NCBI GenBank assembly: GCA_017428105.1
Contig: JAFRRM010000015.1
Location: forward strand, 103,698-167,697
Direction: 5' to 3'
Source: Lachnospiraceae bacterium
Lineage (GTDB): Bacteria; Bacillota; Clostridia; Lachnospirales; Lachnospiraceae
Length of the DNA stretch: 64,000 bases
A model generated the notes under the pieces. The model did not search any database. It was not told where the DNA came from and saw only the letters and a list, made by a program, of their open reading frames with translations. The position numbers were made by a program, and so were the translations under genes. The stretch's first letter is position 1; each line of letters opens with the position of its first letter. Shown in pieces: positions 16,513 to 24,914 of this stretch.

Positions 16513-16856
16513 TCTGGCTGAAGGAACTGTACTGGAGTGAGAAAGCCCGCGCGAAGGGAAAGAGCCTGGTGCGCGCGGCGGAAGGCGGCAGGAAGAGCAA
16601 GTTCGATTCCTGGTGGCTCATTACGCTCTCGCAGTATCCGGACGGCCAGATAGACCTGTTCCCGATATCGGATCTGAAGTGCAGGCTCTTCAGCCCCGAA
16701 AAGACGGTAGTCCTGGGCCTGGCGGCCAGCAAGGCGGAAGCGTTCGGCCTGCTGGAGCAGATGGCCAATGACTGCCTGAAAGCGGGCGGCGGTCCGGCGC
16801 TCAAAGCGCATTTCGCCGGCAAGGCCGTCACGGACTGGAGGGGGGTGAGCGTATAG
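16509..16856 (+). CDS. Uncharacterised small basic protein
   Basis: 115 aa. I do not recognise a family. It starts MIWLKELYWSEKARAKGKSL, contains two aromatic/aliphatic beta-like stretches (SWWLITLSQYPDGQIDLFPI and KTVVLGLAASKAEAFGLLEQ) and no membrane helix; the composition suggests a soluble alpha/beta protein. It is locked into the operon: ATGA overlap with pgsA and an ATAG overlap with the following DUF2953 gene. The end (TDWRGVSV) is encoded by the sequence that also holds the GGAGGGG ribosome-binding site of the next gene. Confidence 0.7.
   Translation: MIWLKELYWSEKARAKGKSLVRAAEGGRKSKFDSWWLITLSQYPDGQIDLFPISDLKCRLFSPEKTVVLGLAASKAEAFGLLEQMANDCLKAGGGPALKAHFAGKAVTDWRGVSV
16837..16855 (+). 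promoter_or_regulatory. Ribosome-binding site and AUA start of the DUF2953 gene
   Basis: GGAGGGGGG (16837-16845) lies inside the 3' end of the upstream gene, followed by ATA at 16853-16855, whose last two bases begin the upstream TAG stop. The arrangement copies the ATGA overlaps of the two preceding junctions, but with ATA. Confidence 0.5.
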
Positions 16857-17899
16857 GTACCGTACTCGCCATCCTGCTGGGGATCCTGAAATGGCTGGGG
16901 ATCCTCGCCGGCGGTCTGATCGCCCTGATCCTGCTCCTCGTGCTCCTGATCTGCCTGGTGCCCGTCCGCTACCGGATCAAAGCCCGGGTCGCGGAGGGAT
17001 TCAAGGCCAAAGGCGGCGTCAGCTGGCTGCTCCGTCTGATCCACGTGACGTTCGCCGCCATCAACGCCCAGATCCTCTGCCGGGTCAGACTGCTGGGCTT
17101 CTGCCTCAAGAAGCTCCACCTCGGAAAATGGGGCGAAGAAGAACCGGAAAAGACCGGGGACGCTTCGGAAACTTCCGAAGAAACAGACAAAGAGACAGAA
17201 AGCAAAGAGAAAAAGCAGAACAGAAAATCCGAAGCCAAAACCTCCGGTCCGGACAAAGACGATGCGGACGAAGAGGGGAAGAAGGATCCGGAAGAAGAAA
17301 AGAAACCGAATAAAAAGCCCGACAAATACGAAGCCATGTTCAAGGCTCTGGAAGAGCGGGAAAAGAAAAAAGAAGCTGAAAAAACCAAAGCCGCGGCCGG
17401 GGAAACGGCTGACGAAGCATCTTCCGACGATCCTTCCGCGGGGACGGCCGAAAAGATCCAGGCCTTCATCGACAAGGTCACGGATTTCTGGGACGACGAA
17501 AAGAACCGCGACGCGGTCGCCCTCATCGAGCGGCAGCTGCTGCGGCTGGGCAGGCACCTGCTGCCCACCCATTTCCTGCTGGAAGGCAGGATCGGCCTGA
17601 AGGACCCGGGCTCCACCGGCCAGCTGATCGGGAAGATCTACCGCTTCTATCCGCTGTACGGGGAACATATCCGGGTGGACGGCGTGTTCGACCGCAAGAC
17701 GGTCGACCTCTATACGGAACTGAAAGGCCGGCTGCGCCTGGGGGTCCTCGTGGAGATCGTGATCCGCCTGCTCCTCAACAAACGCTGCCGCACCTGGGTG
17801 AAGCAGCTGATGAAAAAAGACAAGACGGAAAAAAAGAATAAGCAGCCGGAAGACGCGCAGCGCGGACGAGCCGAAACAGACGAAAACGCAAACGGATAA
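16853..17899 (+). CDS. DUF2953 family membrane-anchored protein (YtfI-like), apparent AUA start
   Basis: 348 aa if begun at ATA 16853. One N-terminal membrane helix (about residues 3-40, LGILAGGLIALILLLVLLIC) leads to the DUF2953 start LVPVRYRIKARV. A long Glu/Lys-rich linker (about residues 100-205) separates it from the C-terminal block RQLLRLGRHLLPTHFLLEGR...GEHIRVDGVFD. DUF2953 genes stand beside ytfJ in Bacillus, as here. Between the stop at 16769 and GTG 16940 the frame has no ATG, GTG or TTG; starting at 16940 would remove most of the helix. ATA 16853 lies 11 nt after GGAGG (16837-16841) and overlaps the upstream TAG as ATAG. Confidence 0.8.
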   Translation: MGTVLAILLGILKWLGILAGGLIALILLLVLLICLVPVRYRIKARVAEGFKAKGGVSWLLRLIHVTFAAINAQILCRVRLLGFCLKKLHLGKWGEEEPEKTGDASETSEETDKETESKEKKQNRKSEAKTSGPDKDDADEEGKKDPEEEKKPNKKPDKYEAMFKALEEREKKKEAEKTKAAAGETADEASSDDPSAGTAEKIQAFIDKVTDFWDDEKNRDAVALIERQLLRLGRHLLPTHFLLEGRIGLKDPGSTGQLIGKIYRFYPLYGEHIRVDGVFDRKTVDLYTELKGRLRLGVLVEIVIRLLLNKRCRTWVKQLMKKDKTEKKNKQPEDAQRGRAETDENANG

Positions 17900-17919
17900 T
17901 CACCGGGAGGAAGAATACG

Positions 17920-18333
17920 ATGGCGGAGAACAAAAACAAATTCAGCGCGACCATAGAGTCCATGTTCGAAAGCATGAAGGGCATGATCAGCTCCAAGACA
18001 GTGGTGGGAGAGCCGGTCATCATCAATGAGAACACCTTTGTCCTGCCGCTGATGGATGTTTCCGTGGGCGTCGGAGCGGGAGCCAACGTGAACGAGACCT
18101 CCGGCCGCAATCTGGGTGGCGGCGGTCTGGGCGCCAAGTTTTCGCCCAGCGCCGTACTGGTGGTGCAGGACGGAGCGGCCCGCATCATCAACATCCAGGA
18201 GCAGGATAAGATCGTGCATCTGATTGAGACCGCGCCGGATACCGTGAAGACCATCCTGTCCGCCCTGAAGAAGAAGGACAGCAAAAAGGTCGACGCGGCC
18301 GTGGAAAGCGCGTTCGACGACCTGGAGATCTGA
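17920..18333 (+). CDS. ytfJ: GerW/YtfJ family sporulation protein
   Basis: 137 aa. Matches the GerW (YtfJ) family: VVGEPVIINENTFVLPLMDV, then a glycine-rich GVGAGANVNE...LGGGGLGAKF, then SPSAVLVVQDGAARIINI. In Bacillus YtfJ/GerW is made in the forespore and is needed for normal spore germination; that this organism sporulates is inference. GGGAGG precedes the ATG, 20 bp after the DUF2953 gene, so it ends the gmk operon. A weak AT-rich hairpin (about 18340-18366) follows. Confidence 0.93.
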   Translation: MAENKNKFSATIESMFESMKGMISSKTVVGEPVIINENTFVLPLMDVSVGVGAGANVNETSGRNLGGGGLGAKFSPSAVLVVQDGAARIINIQEQDKIVHLIETAPDTVKTILSALKKKDSKKVDAAVESAFDDLEI

Positions 18334-18371
18334 TTTTTTGCAAATTTTCCGGATTTTTTGAAAATTGCCTC

Positions 18372-18400
18372 TTGCTTTTTTCACGAGGCTTTGCTATAGT
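18372..18400 (+). promoter_or_regulatory. Promoter for rpmB
   Basis: TTGCTT (18372-18377), 17-nt spacer, TATAGT (18395-18400), 50 nt before the rpmB start. Confidence 0.65.
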
Positions 18401-18450
18401 ATCGCTGTTGCGGCTCCTGCCGCTTCAGTTTATCGTAAGGAGGTGCTGTC

Positions 18451-18636
18451 ATGGCGAAATGTGCTGTTTGCGGAAAGGGCGTGCATTTTGGAAACAATGT
18501 GAGCCATTCTCATAGACGTTCCAATCATATCTGGAAGCCCAATGTGAAGTCTGTTCGCGTGAAAGTCGGTGAGGGAACGCAAAAGATGTATGTTTGCACT
18601 TCCTGCCTGAGATCCGGCAAGGTTGAAAGAGCGTAA
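18451..18636 (+). CDS. rpmB: Large ribosomal subunit protein bL28
   Basis: 61 aa. Starts MAKCAVCGKGVHFGNNVSHS, with the two zinc-type CxxC pairs (CAVC near the N-terminus, CTSC at residues 50-53) that mark the zinc-binding C+ form of L28, and the central RRSNHIWKPNV. Strong AAGGAGG before the ATG. It is monocistronic: its own promoter before it and a terminator directly after it. Confidence 0.97.
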   Translation: MAKCAVCGKGVHFGNNVSHSHRRSNHIWKPNVKSVRVKVGEGTQKMYVCTSCLRSGKVERA

Positions 18637-18659
18637 TCCTTTTTCCTGCGGAATAGACA

Positions 18660-18699
18660 AAGCCCCGGATGTCTCAGTAAAGAGACGCCGGGGCTTTTC
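18660..18699 (+). terminator. Intrinsic terminator after rpmB
   Basis: AGCCCCGG (18661-18668) pairs with CCGGGGCT (18688-18695), with an inner GTCTC/GAGAC pairing, and is followed by a T-run. Confidence 0.85.
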
Positions 18700-18732
18700 T
18701 GTGATTTTTTACAGAATTTATCAACAGGACGG

Positions 18733-18761
18733 TTGATTTTTTTGGCATCCCCCTGTACAAT
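18733..18761 (+). promoter_or_regulatory. Promoter for the TetR-family gene
   Basis: TTGATT (18733-18738), 17-nt spacer, TACAAT (18756-18761), about 77 nt before the start codon. The following GCCGCCGG..CCGCCGG stretch (about 18769-18812) may be an operator region. Confidence 0.6.
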
Positions 18762-18837
18762 ATGAACCGCCGGTTTTCGCGCGGAAGCGGCGGAAACGGC
18801 AGACCCCGCCGGTTAGCACCACGAAAGGCAGAAGATC

Positions 18838-19389
18838 ATGAGAAAACAAAGCAAAAGAGTCGCCATTACCAAGGATGCCATTGAATCCGCCTACTTCGAC
18901 GTTCTGATCAATAACCCCGAGAAGAAAGTCACCGTCAAGGAGATCTGCGAGACCGCGCAGGTGAACCGGACCACGTTCTATAAGTATTATGAGGACGCGG
19001 ACCAGCTGGGCAAGGTCGTCCGCGCCGGAATGGTGGAATATCTGGATGAACTGATGAAGGAGACGATCCCCGAGGACCGCTCCGATGTCTATGAACTGGT
19101 CTCGCGGATCATCACCGCCATCTACCGCGACAAGAAGATCCGCAGCATGTTCCTGCTGCAGCGCAGCGTCGGCATGCACCAGGATTTCTTCGAACTGCTC
19201 TGGAAGCATTATTACGCGCCGAAATTCGGAGCAGTCATGAATGATGACACCTGGATCCGCGTGACCTACTGCAACAGCGCGGTCATCGGCCTGGTGGAAG
19301 CTTGGATCAACGACGGCATGAAGATCTCGCCGGAGAAGATCGCCAACAGCGTGATCGCCTTTGATAAAAGCATAAAGGGCGGAAAATGA
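18838..19389 (+). CDS. TetR/AcrR family transcriptional regulator
   Basis: 183 aa. The N-terminal HTH covers about residues 8-60: ITKDAIESAYFDVLI, VTVKEICETAQVNRTTFYKY, a standard TetR helix-turn-helix ending in the TTFYKYY recognition motif. The C-terminal ligand domain (MFLLQRSVGMHQDFFELLWK...) resembles the small TetR_C types of Firmicutes. Target unknown; it is upstream of asp23 but that gene has its own promoter. No neighbouring transporter suggests a drug-resistance role. Confidence 0.9.
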   Translation: MRKQSKRVAITKDAIESAYFDVLINNPEKKVTVKEICETAQVNRTTFYKYYEDADQLGKVVRAGMVEYLDELMKETIPEDRSDVYELVSRIITAIYRDKKIRSMFLLQRSVGMHQDFFELLWKHYYAPKFGAVMNDDTWIRVTYCNSAVIGLVEAWINDGMKISPEKIANSVIAFDKSIKGGK

Positions 19390-19390
19390 C

Positions 19391-19419
19391 TTGCGTTTAT
19401 GCGGGAAAATGAGTATAAT
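19391..19419 (+). promoter_or_regulatory. Promoter for the asp23-fakA group
   Basis: TTGCGT (19391-19396), 17-nt spacer, TATAAT (19414-19419), 39 nt before the ATG at 19458. It starts immediately after the TetR stop codon. Confidence 0.65.
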
Positions 19420-19457
19420 AATTCACTGACCCGCACAAATGTGAAAGGAGGCTGCTC

Positions 19458-19814
19458 ATGAAGGCCAGCATCAAAACGGAACAAGGCGAAGTGATCATCG
19501 ATACCGAGGTGATCGCGAAATATGCCGGTGGCGTCGCCGTGGAATGTTTCGGCGTCGTCGGCATGGCCGCCATGAATATGAAGGACGGCATCGCCCAGCT
19601 GCTGAAGAAGGAAAATCTGGCGCAGGGCATCAGCGTCCAGGTGAACGAGGGCAAGCTCCTGCTGGAGTTCCACGTGATCGTGGCCTACGGCGTCAGCATC
19701 GCCGCCGTCTCGGACAACCTGGTCGAAAACGTAAAATATAAAGTCGAGGCTTTCACCGGGATCCCGGTGGAGAAGGTGAACGTATTTGTGGAAGGCGTTC
19801 GCCTGATCGATTAA
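19458..19814 (+). CDS. Asp23/Gls24 family envelope stress protein (YloU-like)
   Basis: 118 aa. The block ASIKTEQGEVIIDTEVIAKY, AGGVAVECFGVVGMA and VQVNEGKLLLEFHVIVAYGV followed by EAFTGIPVEKVNVFVEGVRL is the Asp23/YloU pattern. These proteins associate with the membrane and cell-envelope stress responses in Firmicutes; the biochemical role is not settled. AAAGGAGG precedes the ATG. The pairing with the next gene (yloU-yloV in Bacillus) is conserved. Confidence 0.93.
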   Translation: MKASIKTEQGEVIIDTEVIAKYAGGVAVECFGVVGMAAMNMKDGIAQLLKKENLAQGISVQVNEGKLLLEFHVIVAYGVSIAAVSDNLVENVKYKVEAFTGIPVEKVNVFVEGVRLID

Positions 19815-19833
19815 ACCCGGGAGGAAGCGGTAC

Positions 19834-21534
19834 GTGGCTACCTATCAATTGAATGCTTCCCGGCTGATGAGCCTGTTCCTTTCGGGAGCGGCCACGCTGG
19901 AAGCGAATAAGAACTGGATCAATGATTTGAACGTGTTCCCGGTGCCGGACGGCGATACGGGAACGAATATGACCATGACGGTCTCGTCCGCCGTCAAGGA
20001 ACTGGGCAAGCTGAGCGACCCGGACATGCAGGCCGTGGCGAAAGCCATTTCCTTCGGATCCCTGCGCGGCGCCCGCGGCAACAGCGGCGTCATCCTGTCC
20101 CAGCTGTTCCGCGGCTTCTGCAAAGTGGTGCAGGAGCAGTCCTATCTGGACGTCAACAACCTCTCCGAAGCGGTGAACAAGGCCGTGGAGACCGCGTATA
20201 AAGCGGTCATGAAGCCCAAGGAGGGCACGATCCTGACCGTGGCCCGCGGCATGGCCGAATACTGGACGGAGAACGCGCCGAACGTGACCGACCTGGAAGC
20301 CCTGCTGGCGGATACCGTCAGACACGGGGAGGCCGTGCTGGCGCAGACGCCGGAAATGCTGCCCGTGCTGAAGGAAGCCGGCGTGGTGGACTCCGGCGGC
20401 CAGGGCCTGATCGTCTTCCTGAAGGGCGCCTATTCCTGCCTGATGGGGCAGGAGATCGCGGCGGCGGCTCCGGCCGGCGTGGCTTCCGACGGCTCCCTGA
20501 GCCATGAAGAAGTCAGGGTCAACAACGAGAACCTGGGCGAGATCACCTTCGGCTACTGCACGGAATTCCTGATCAACTTGACACGGCCCATGACGGAAGA
20601 GGAAGAGCACGGCTTCAAGAGCTATCTGGAAAGCCTGGGCGATTCCATCGTCATGGTGGCGGACGAAGAGATCTGCAAGGTCCACGTCCATACCAACGAT
20701 CCCGGCCTGGCCATCCAGAAGGCGCTCACCTTCGGCGGCCTGACCAACATGAAGATCGACAACATGCGCTTCGAGCATGAGGAAAAACTGATCCGCGACG
20801 CTTCCCGCATCGCGGCGGCCGCCAAAGCCGAGGTCAAGGCGGAACCGCAGGAGATCAGCCGGGAGAACTGGAAGGAAGTCGGCTTCGTGGTCACCGCGGC
20901 GGGCAAAGGCCTGGCGGAGATCTTCCGGAGCCTGAACACGGACGTCGTGGTGGAAGGCGGCCAGACCATGAACCCCAGCACGGAAGACCTGCTGGATGCC
21001 ATCGGCAAAGTGCCGGCCCACACCGTGTTCGTCTTCCCGAACAACAAGAACATCGTCCTGGCGGCGCAGCAGGCCCGGGAAATGACCCAGGACAAGAAGG
21101 TCATCGTGATCCCCACGGCCACGATCCCCGAAGGCATCAGCTGCCTGGTGAGCTACGACCAGAGCGCGACTCCCGAGGAGAACGAGCAGCAGATGATGGA
21201 AGTGCGCCAGACCGTGCGCAGCGCCGAAGTGACGTACTCCGTGCGCGCCACGACCATCAGCGGCAAGAAGATCCGCAAGGGCGACGTGATGGGCCTGGGC
21301 GGCCCGGACGGCCTCTACGCGGTAGGCCGCAAGCTTCACGACGTCACGGTGGAAACGGTGGCGGCCATGATGCATGAGGACGCGAGCGTGATCTCCGTCT
21401 ACTCCGGCGCAGACGTGACCGATCTGGAAGCGGGCAAGCTGGCCGACGCCCTGACCCGGGAATATCCGGGCTGCGACGTCGAACTGTACCGGGGCGACCA
21501 GCCGGTCTACTACTACATCATTTCGGTGGAATGA
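19834..21534 (+). CDS. fakA: DAK2-domain fatty acid kinase subunit (FakA/YloV-like)
   Basis: 566 aa starting at GTG with GGGAGGAAGC upstream. The N-terminal DhaL-type ATP domain holds FPVPDGDTGTNM (residues 35-46) with the Mg-binding aspartates, and SFGSLRGARGNSGVILSQLF; a central domain (FGYCTEFLINLTRPM...DSIVMVADEEICKVHVHTND) and a C-terminal DegV-related FakA domain (VFVFPNNKNIVLAAQQA) follow. FakA phosphorylates exogenous fatty acids bound to a FakB (DegV) partner for phospholipid synthesis. No fakB gene is in the window. A weak hairpin (21560-21592) follows. Confidence 0.93.
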   Translation: MATYQLNASRLMSLFLSGAATLEANKNWINDLNVFPVPDGDTGTNMTMTVSSAVKELGKLSDPDMQAVAKAISFGSLRGARGNSGVILSQLFRGFCKVVQEQSYLDVNNLSEAVNKAVETAYKAVMKPKEGTILTVARGMAEYWTENAPNVTDLEALLADTVRHGEAVLAQTPEMLPVLKEAGVVDSGGQGLIVFLKGAYSCLMGQEIAAAAPAGVASDGSLSHEEVRVNNENLGEITFGYCTEFLINLTRPMTEEEEHGFKSYLESLGDSIVMVADEEICKVHVHTNDPGLAIQKALTFGGLTNMKIDNMRFEHEEKLIRDASRIAAAAKAEVKAEPQEISRENWKEVGFVVTAAGKGLAEIFRSLNTDVVVEGGQTMNPSTEDLLDAIGKVPAHTVFVFPNNKNIVLAAQQAREMTQDKKVIVIPTATIPEGISCLVSYDQSATPEENEQQMMEVRQTVRSAEVTYSVRATTISGKKIRKGDVMGLGGPDGLYAVGRKLHDVTVETVAAMMHEDASVISVYSGADVTDLEAGKLADALTREYPGCDVELYRGDQPVYYYIISVE

Positions 21535-21559
21535 TCCGAAACAGAAATCAGAACTGACG

Positions 21560-21596
21560 ATACGGGCAAGGGGGCTTCCTTTGTCCGTATTTTGCA
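21560..21596 (+). terminator. Possible weak terminator between fakA and recG
   Basis: ATACGGGCAA and TTTGTCCGTAT can pair (about 10 bp with one wobble) and are followed by TTTT. The run is short, so partial read-through to recG is likely. Confidence 0.4.
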
Positions 21597-21612
21597 ACAA
21601 GGAGCGTTTTGC

Positions 21613-23664
21613 ATGGACTGGGAACAGATCCCCGTGAGAAAACTGGACGGGATAGGACCGCAGACCGCGCTGGCCCTGGAAAAACTGGGGATCGGCCGGC
21701 TGGGGGACCTGCTGCGCTATTATCCCGCGGATTACGAACGGTACGAAGCGCCGATCCCCGTCCGGGACGCAGCGCCCGGCCGCTTCTGCGTCGTCCGCGC
21801 GACCGTGGACACCGCGCCTTCTTCCTACGGTTTCGGCAAAAACACGATCGTTTCCTTCCGTGTGCGGGACCGCAGCGGTACCCTGCACGTCAGTTATTTT
21901 CATGCGCCTTACCTGAAAAGCAGCATCCATAAATACGACGAACGCGTTTTCCGCGGCCGCGTACGCGACGGCGGGAAATACGGACTGAGCATGGACCAGC
22001 CGGAGATGTTCGCTCCCGCGGATTATGAAAAACTGCAGGGGAGCATCCGCCCGGTCTACAGCCTGCCCGCCGGCCTGAGCCGGAAGCGCTTCCGGAGCGC
22101 GATGGAGCAGGCCCTGCGCTATGCGGACAACTGGCCGGAGGTCCTGCCGCCGGAGTATCTGCCCGCCGGTCTGCCCGGCAGTGCGGAAGCCATCCGGCAG
22201 ATCCACTTCCCGGACTCCGTGAGCCGGCTCGAGCAGGCGCGCAGCCGCCTGGTGCTGGAAGAGTTCACCGCGTTCATCCTGCGCGTCCGCCTCATGCGGC
22301 GCGACGAAAAAAACACGGAGAACCCCTGCCCCATGCCGGACGGCTCCCTGCCGGACCGGGCGACGGCGCAGCTGCCGTATGAACTGACAGGCGCCCAGAA
22401 ACGCGCGCTGCAGGAGATCTCCGCGGACCTGGCCGGCCATAAGCGCATGAGCCGCCTGCTGCAGGGCGACGTGGGCTCCGGCAAGACGGCGGTCGCGCTG
22501 CTGGCCCTGCTGCGCGCGGCGGGGAACGGATACCAGGGCGCACTGATGGCGCCTACGGAAGTCCTGGCGGAGCAGCATTTCGCAAAGATCTCCGCGCTGC
22601 TGGCGGAATGGGACATGCCCGTGAAAGCCGTGCTGCTGACCTCGTCGCGGAAGACGGCGGAGAAAAGGGAGACGCTGCGGGCGATCGCCTCGGGCGAAGC
22701 GGATCTGGTCATCGGCACCCATGCCCTGATCCAGGAGGGCGTCGCCTTTCACCGCCTGGGCCTCGTCATCACGGATGAGCAGCACCGCTTCGGTGTGCGG
22801 CAGCGGAACGTGCTGGCGGACAAAGGCGCCTCGCCCCACATGCTGGTCATGAGCGCCACGCCCATCCCCCGCACCCTGGCCATCATCCTGTACGGCGATC
22901 TGGACGTTTCCGTCCTGGACGAACTGCCCGGCGGCCGCATCCCGATCAAAAATGCGGTGGTGCCGCCGAGTTACCGGGAGAACGCGTACCGCCTTATCAG
23001 GCGCGAGGCCGCCGCGGGTCATCAGTCCTATATCATCTGCCCGCTCGTGGAGGAATCCGAAGGCCTGGACGCGGAGAACGTGGAGGACTACAGCACACAG
23101 GTGCAGGAGGCCCTGGGGCCGGAGATCCGGGTGGGCAAGCTGCACGGGCGCATGAAACCGGAGGAAAAGAACCGCGTGATGCACGAATTTGCCGCCGGCC
23201 GCCTTCAGGTCCTGGTGGCGACCACCGTCGTGGAGGTGGGGGTCGACGTCCCCGCGGCCACGGTCATGATGGTGGAGAACGCGGAGCGCTTCGGCCTGGC
23301 CCAGCTGCATCAGCTGCGCGGGCGCGTCGGCCGCGGGAACGCCCAGTCCTACGCGATCTTTGTGGACGGCTCCGGCCGCGGGGAGAAAAACAGACGCCTG
23401 GAAGTCATGCGCAGCACCAACGACGGCTTCCGCATCGCGGAAGAGGACCTGAAGCTGCGCGGGCCGGGCGACCTGTTCGGCGTGCGCCAGAGCGGTGAAA
23501 TGCACTTCGCGCTGGGCGACATTTATCAGGACCACGCCCTGCTGCTGCAGGCCGCGGCGCTGGCGGCGAAGATCCAGGAAGAAGATCCGGGTCTGGACGC
23601 GCCAAAGCATAGCGCTTTGCGGAAATATGTGATAGAATACAGACCGGAGGAATACGGACTATGA
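21613..23664 (+). CDS. recG: ATP-dependent DNA helicase RecG
   Basis: 683 aa SF2 branch-migration helicase for stalled forks and recombination intermediates. The N-terminal wedge/OB domain includes LDGIGPQTALALEKLGIGRL and RDRSGTLHVSYFHAPYLKSS; the helicase motifs are GDVGSGKTAVALLALL (near residue 285), ITDEQHRFGVRQR, MSATPIPRTLAI and the C-terminal QLHQLRGRVGRG. Start at 21613 because AAGGAG lies 8 nt before it; a TTG seven codons upstream is less likely. Its stop overlaps the galK start as ATGA. Confidence 0.97.
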   Translation: MDWEQIPVRKLDGIGPQTALALEKLGIGRLGDLLRYYPADYERYEAPIPVRDAAPGRFCVVRATVDTAPSSYGFGKNTIVSFRVRDRSGTLHVSYFHAPYLKSSIHKYDERVFRGRVRDGGKYGLSMDQPEMFAPADYEKLQGSIRPVYSLPAGLSRKRFRSAMEQALRYADNWPEVLPPEYLPAGLPGSAEAIRQIHFPDSVSRLEQARSRLVLEEFTAFILRVRLMRRDEKNTENPCPMPDGSLPDRATAQLPYELTGAQKRALQEISADLAGHKRMSRLLQGDVGSGKTAVALLALLRAAGNGYQGALMAPTEVLAEQHFAKISALLAEWDMPVKAVLLTSSRKTAEKRETLRAIASGEADLVIGTHALIQEGVAFHRLGLVITDEQHRFGVRQRNVLADKGASPHMLVMSATPIPRTLAIILYGDLDVSVLDELPGGRIPIKNAVVPPSYRENAYRLIRREAAAGHQSYIICPLVEESEGLDAENVEDYSTQVQEALGPEIRVGKLHGRMKPEEKNRVMHEFAAGRLQVLVATTVVEVGVDVPAATVMMVENAERFGLAQLHQLRGRVGRGNAQSYAIFVDGSGRGEKNRRLEVMRSTNDGFRIAEEDLKLRGPGDLFGVRQSGEMHFALGDIYQDHALLLQAAALAAKIQEEDPGLDAPKHSALRKYVIEYRPEEYGL

Positions 23665-24914
23665 ATACGAAACTTTGGACTCCGGAGGAGATATACGGCG
23701 CAGGCGCGTCCGCGGCGCGGACCCGCTTCACGGAACTGAAGGAAGCCTTTGCCCGGCAGTTCGGCCGTCCGGCGGAGCGGTTTTACCGCGCGCCCGGCCG
23801 GGTGGAGCTGGGCGGCAACCATACGGACCACCAGGGCGGCGTGACGCTGTCCGCGGCGGTGGATCTGGACATGATCGCGGCGGCGGCGCCCCGGGACGAC
23901 GGACAGCTGAACCTGCTCTCCGAAGGCTATCCCCTGATCAGCCTCTCCCTGACGGATGCGGCCCTGCGGCCGGAAGAAAAGGGCACGACGATCGCCCTGG
24001 TCCGGGGCATGCTGGCCGGTTTTGCGGAAGCCGGCACCCGGTTTAAGGAAAGCGAAGGCGGCCTGGACGTCTACGTGATCAGCCGCGTTCCGCAGGGCAG
24101 CGGTCTGTCGTCTTCGGCGGCTTTTGAGATCCTGATCGGGACGATCCTGAATGACTTTACCGGTGCCCCGGTGCCCGACGCCGCGGACCTGGCCCGGATG
24201 GCCCAGCGGACGGAAAACGAGTATTTCGGCAAGCCCTGCGGCCTGCTGGACCAGCTCAGCTGCGCGCACGGCGGCGTTATTTCCGTGGATTTTTCCGGGG
24301 AAGCGCCCTGGATCCGCCGGCTGTCCCTGGACCTGGAGAAGACGGACTACCGCTTGTTCATCGTCCTGTGCGGCGCCGGCCACGAAAATCTGACCGCGGA
24401 ATACGCGGCGATCCCCGCCGAATGCTGCGCGGTGGCCGGTCATTTCGGCGAGAAGCGCCTGGCGCAGGTGCCCGAAGCGGACTTCTACGAAGCCCTGCCC
24501 GCCCTCCGGAAGGAGCTGGGCGACCGGGCGTGCCTCCGCGCCATCCACGTTTACGAAGAAAACCGCCGCGCGCTGGCGGAAGCCATGTGCCTGCTCAGAG
24601 GCAACATGGAAGGCTTCCTGCATCTGGTGCGCGAATCCGGCCGGTCCTCGGCCATGTATCTGCAGAACATCGTCCCCAGCGGGGAGACCCAGCACCAGGA
24701 GATGCTGCTCACCCTCGCCGTCTGTGAAAACGTCCTGCGCGGCAAAGGCGCGGTGCGCGTGCACGGCGGCGGCTTCGGCGGGACGGTCGAAGCATTCGTG
24801 CCGCAGGAGAAGACGGAAGAGTTCCGGACCCGCCTTGAACAGCTGCTGGGACCCGGCTGCGTGATCCCGCTGTCCATCAGCCCGGTGGGCGGAACAGGAG
24901 TGGAACTGACATGA
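23661..24914 (+). CDS. galK: Galactokinase
   Basis: 417 aa GHMP kinase that phosphorylates alpha-D-galactose in the Leloir pathway. The galactokinase signature is APGRVELGGNHTDHQGG (residues 44-60); the ATP-binding GHMP motif is VPQGSGLSSSAAFEILIG, and the third motif is VRVHGGGFGGTVEAF. GRVELGGNHTDHQ instead of GRVNLIGEHTDY is usual in Clostridia. The gene is linked by ATGA overlaps to recG and galM, an unusual coupling of DNA repair with sugar catabolism. galT and galE are not in the window. Confidence 0.95.
   Translation: MNTKLWTPEEIYGAGASAARTRFTELKEAFARQFGRPAERFYRAPGRVELGGNHTDHQGGVTLSAAVDLDMIAAAAPRDDGQLNLLSEGYPLISLSLTDAALRPEEKGTTIALVRGMLAGFAEAGTRFKESEGGLDVYVISRVPQGSGLSSSAAFEILIGTILNDFTGAPVPDAADLARMAQRTENEYFGKPCGLLDQLSCAHGGVISVDFSGEAPWIRRLSLDLEKTDYRLFIVLCGAGHENLTAEYAAIPAECCAVAGHFGEKRLAQVPEADFYEALPALRKELGDRACLRAIHVYEENRRALAEAMCLLRGNMEGFLHLVRESGRSSAMYLQNIVPSGETQHQEMLLTLAVCENVLRGKGAVRVHGGGFGGTVEAFVPQEKTEEFRTRLEQLLGPGCVIPLSISPVGGTGVELT

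Noticed and set aside
19753..23610. Very long open frame on the minus strand (over 1200 codons) across fakA and recG
   Set aside because: It is antisense to two well-supported genes, has shadow-type composition (rich in Arg, His, Gln, Val) and no recognisable domain. Long antisense frames are expected at this GC content.
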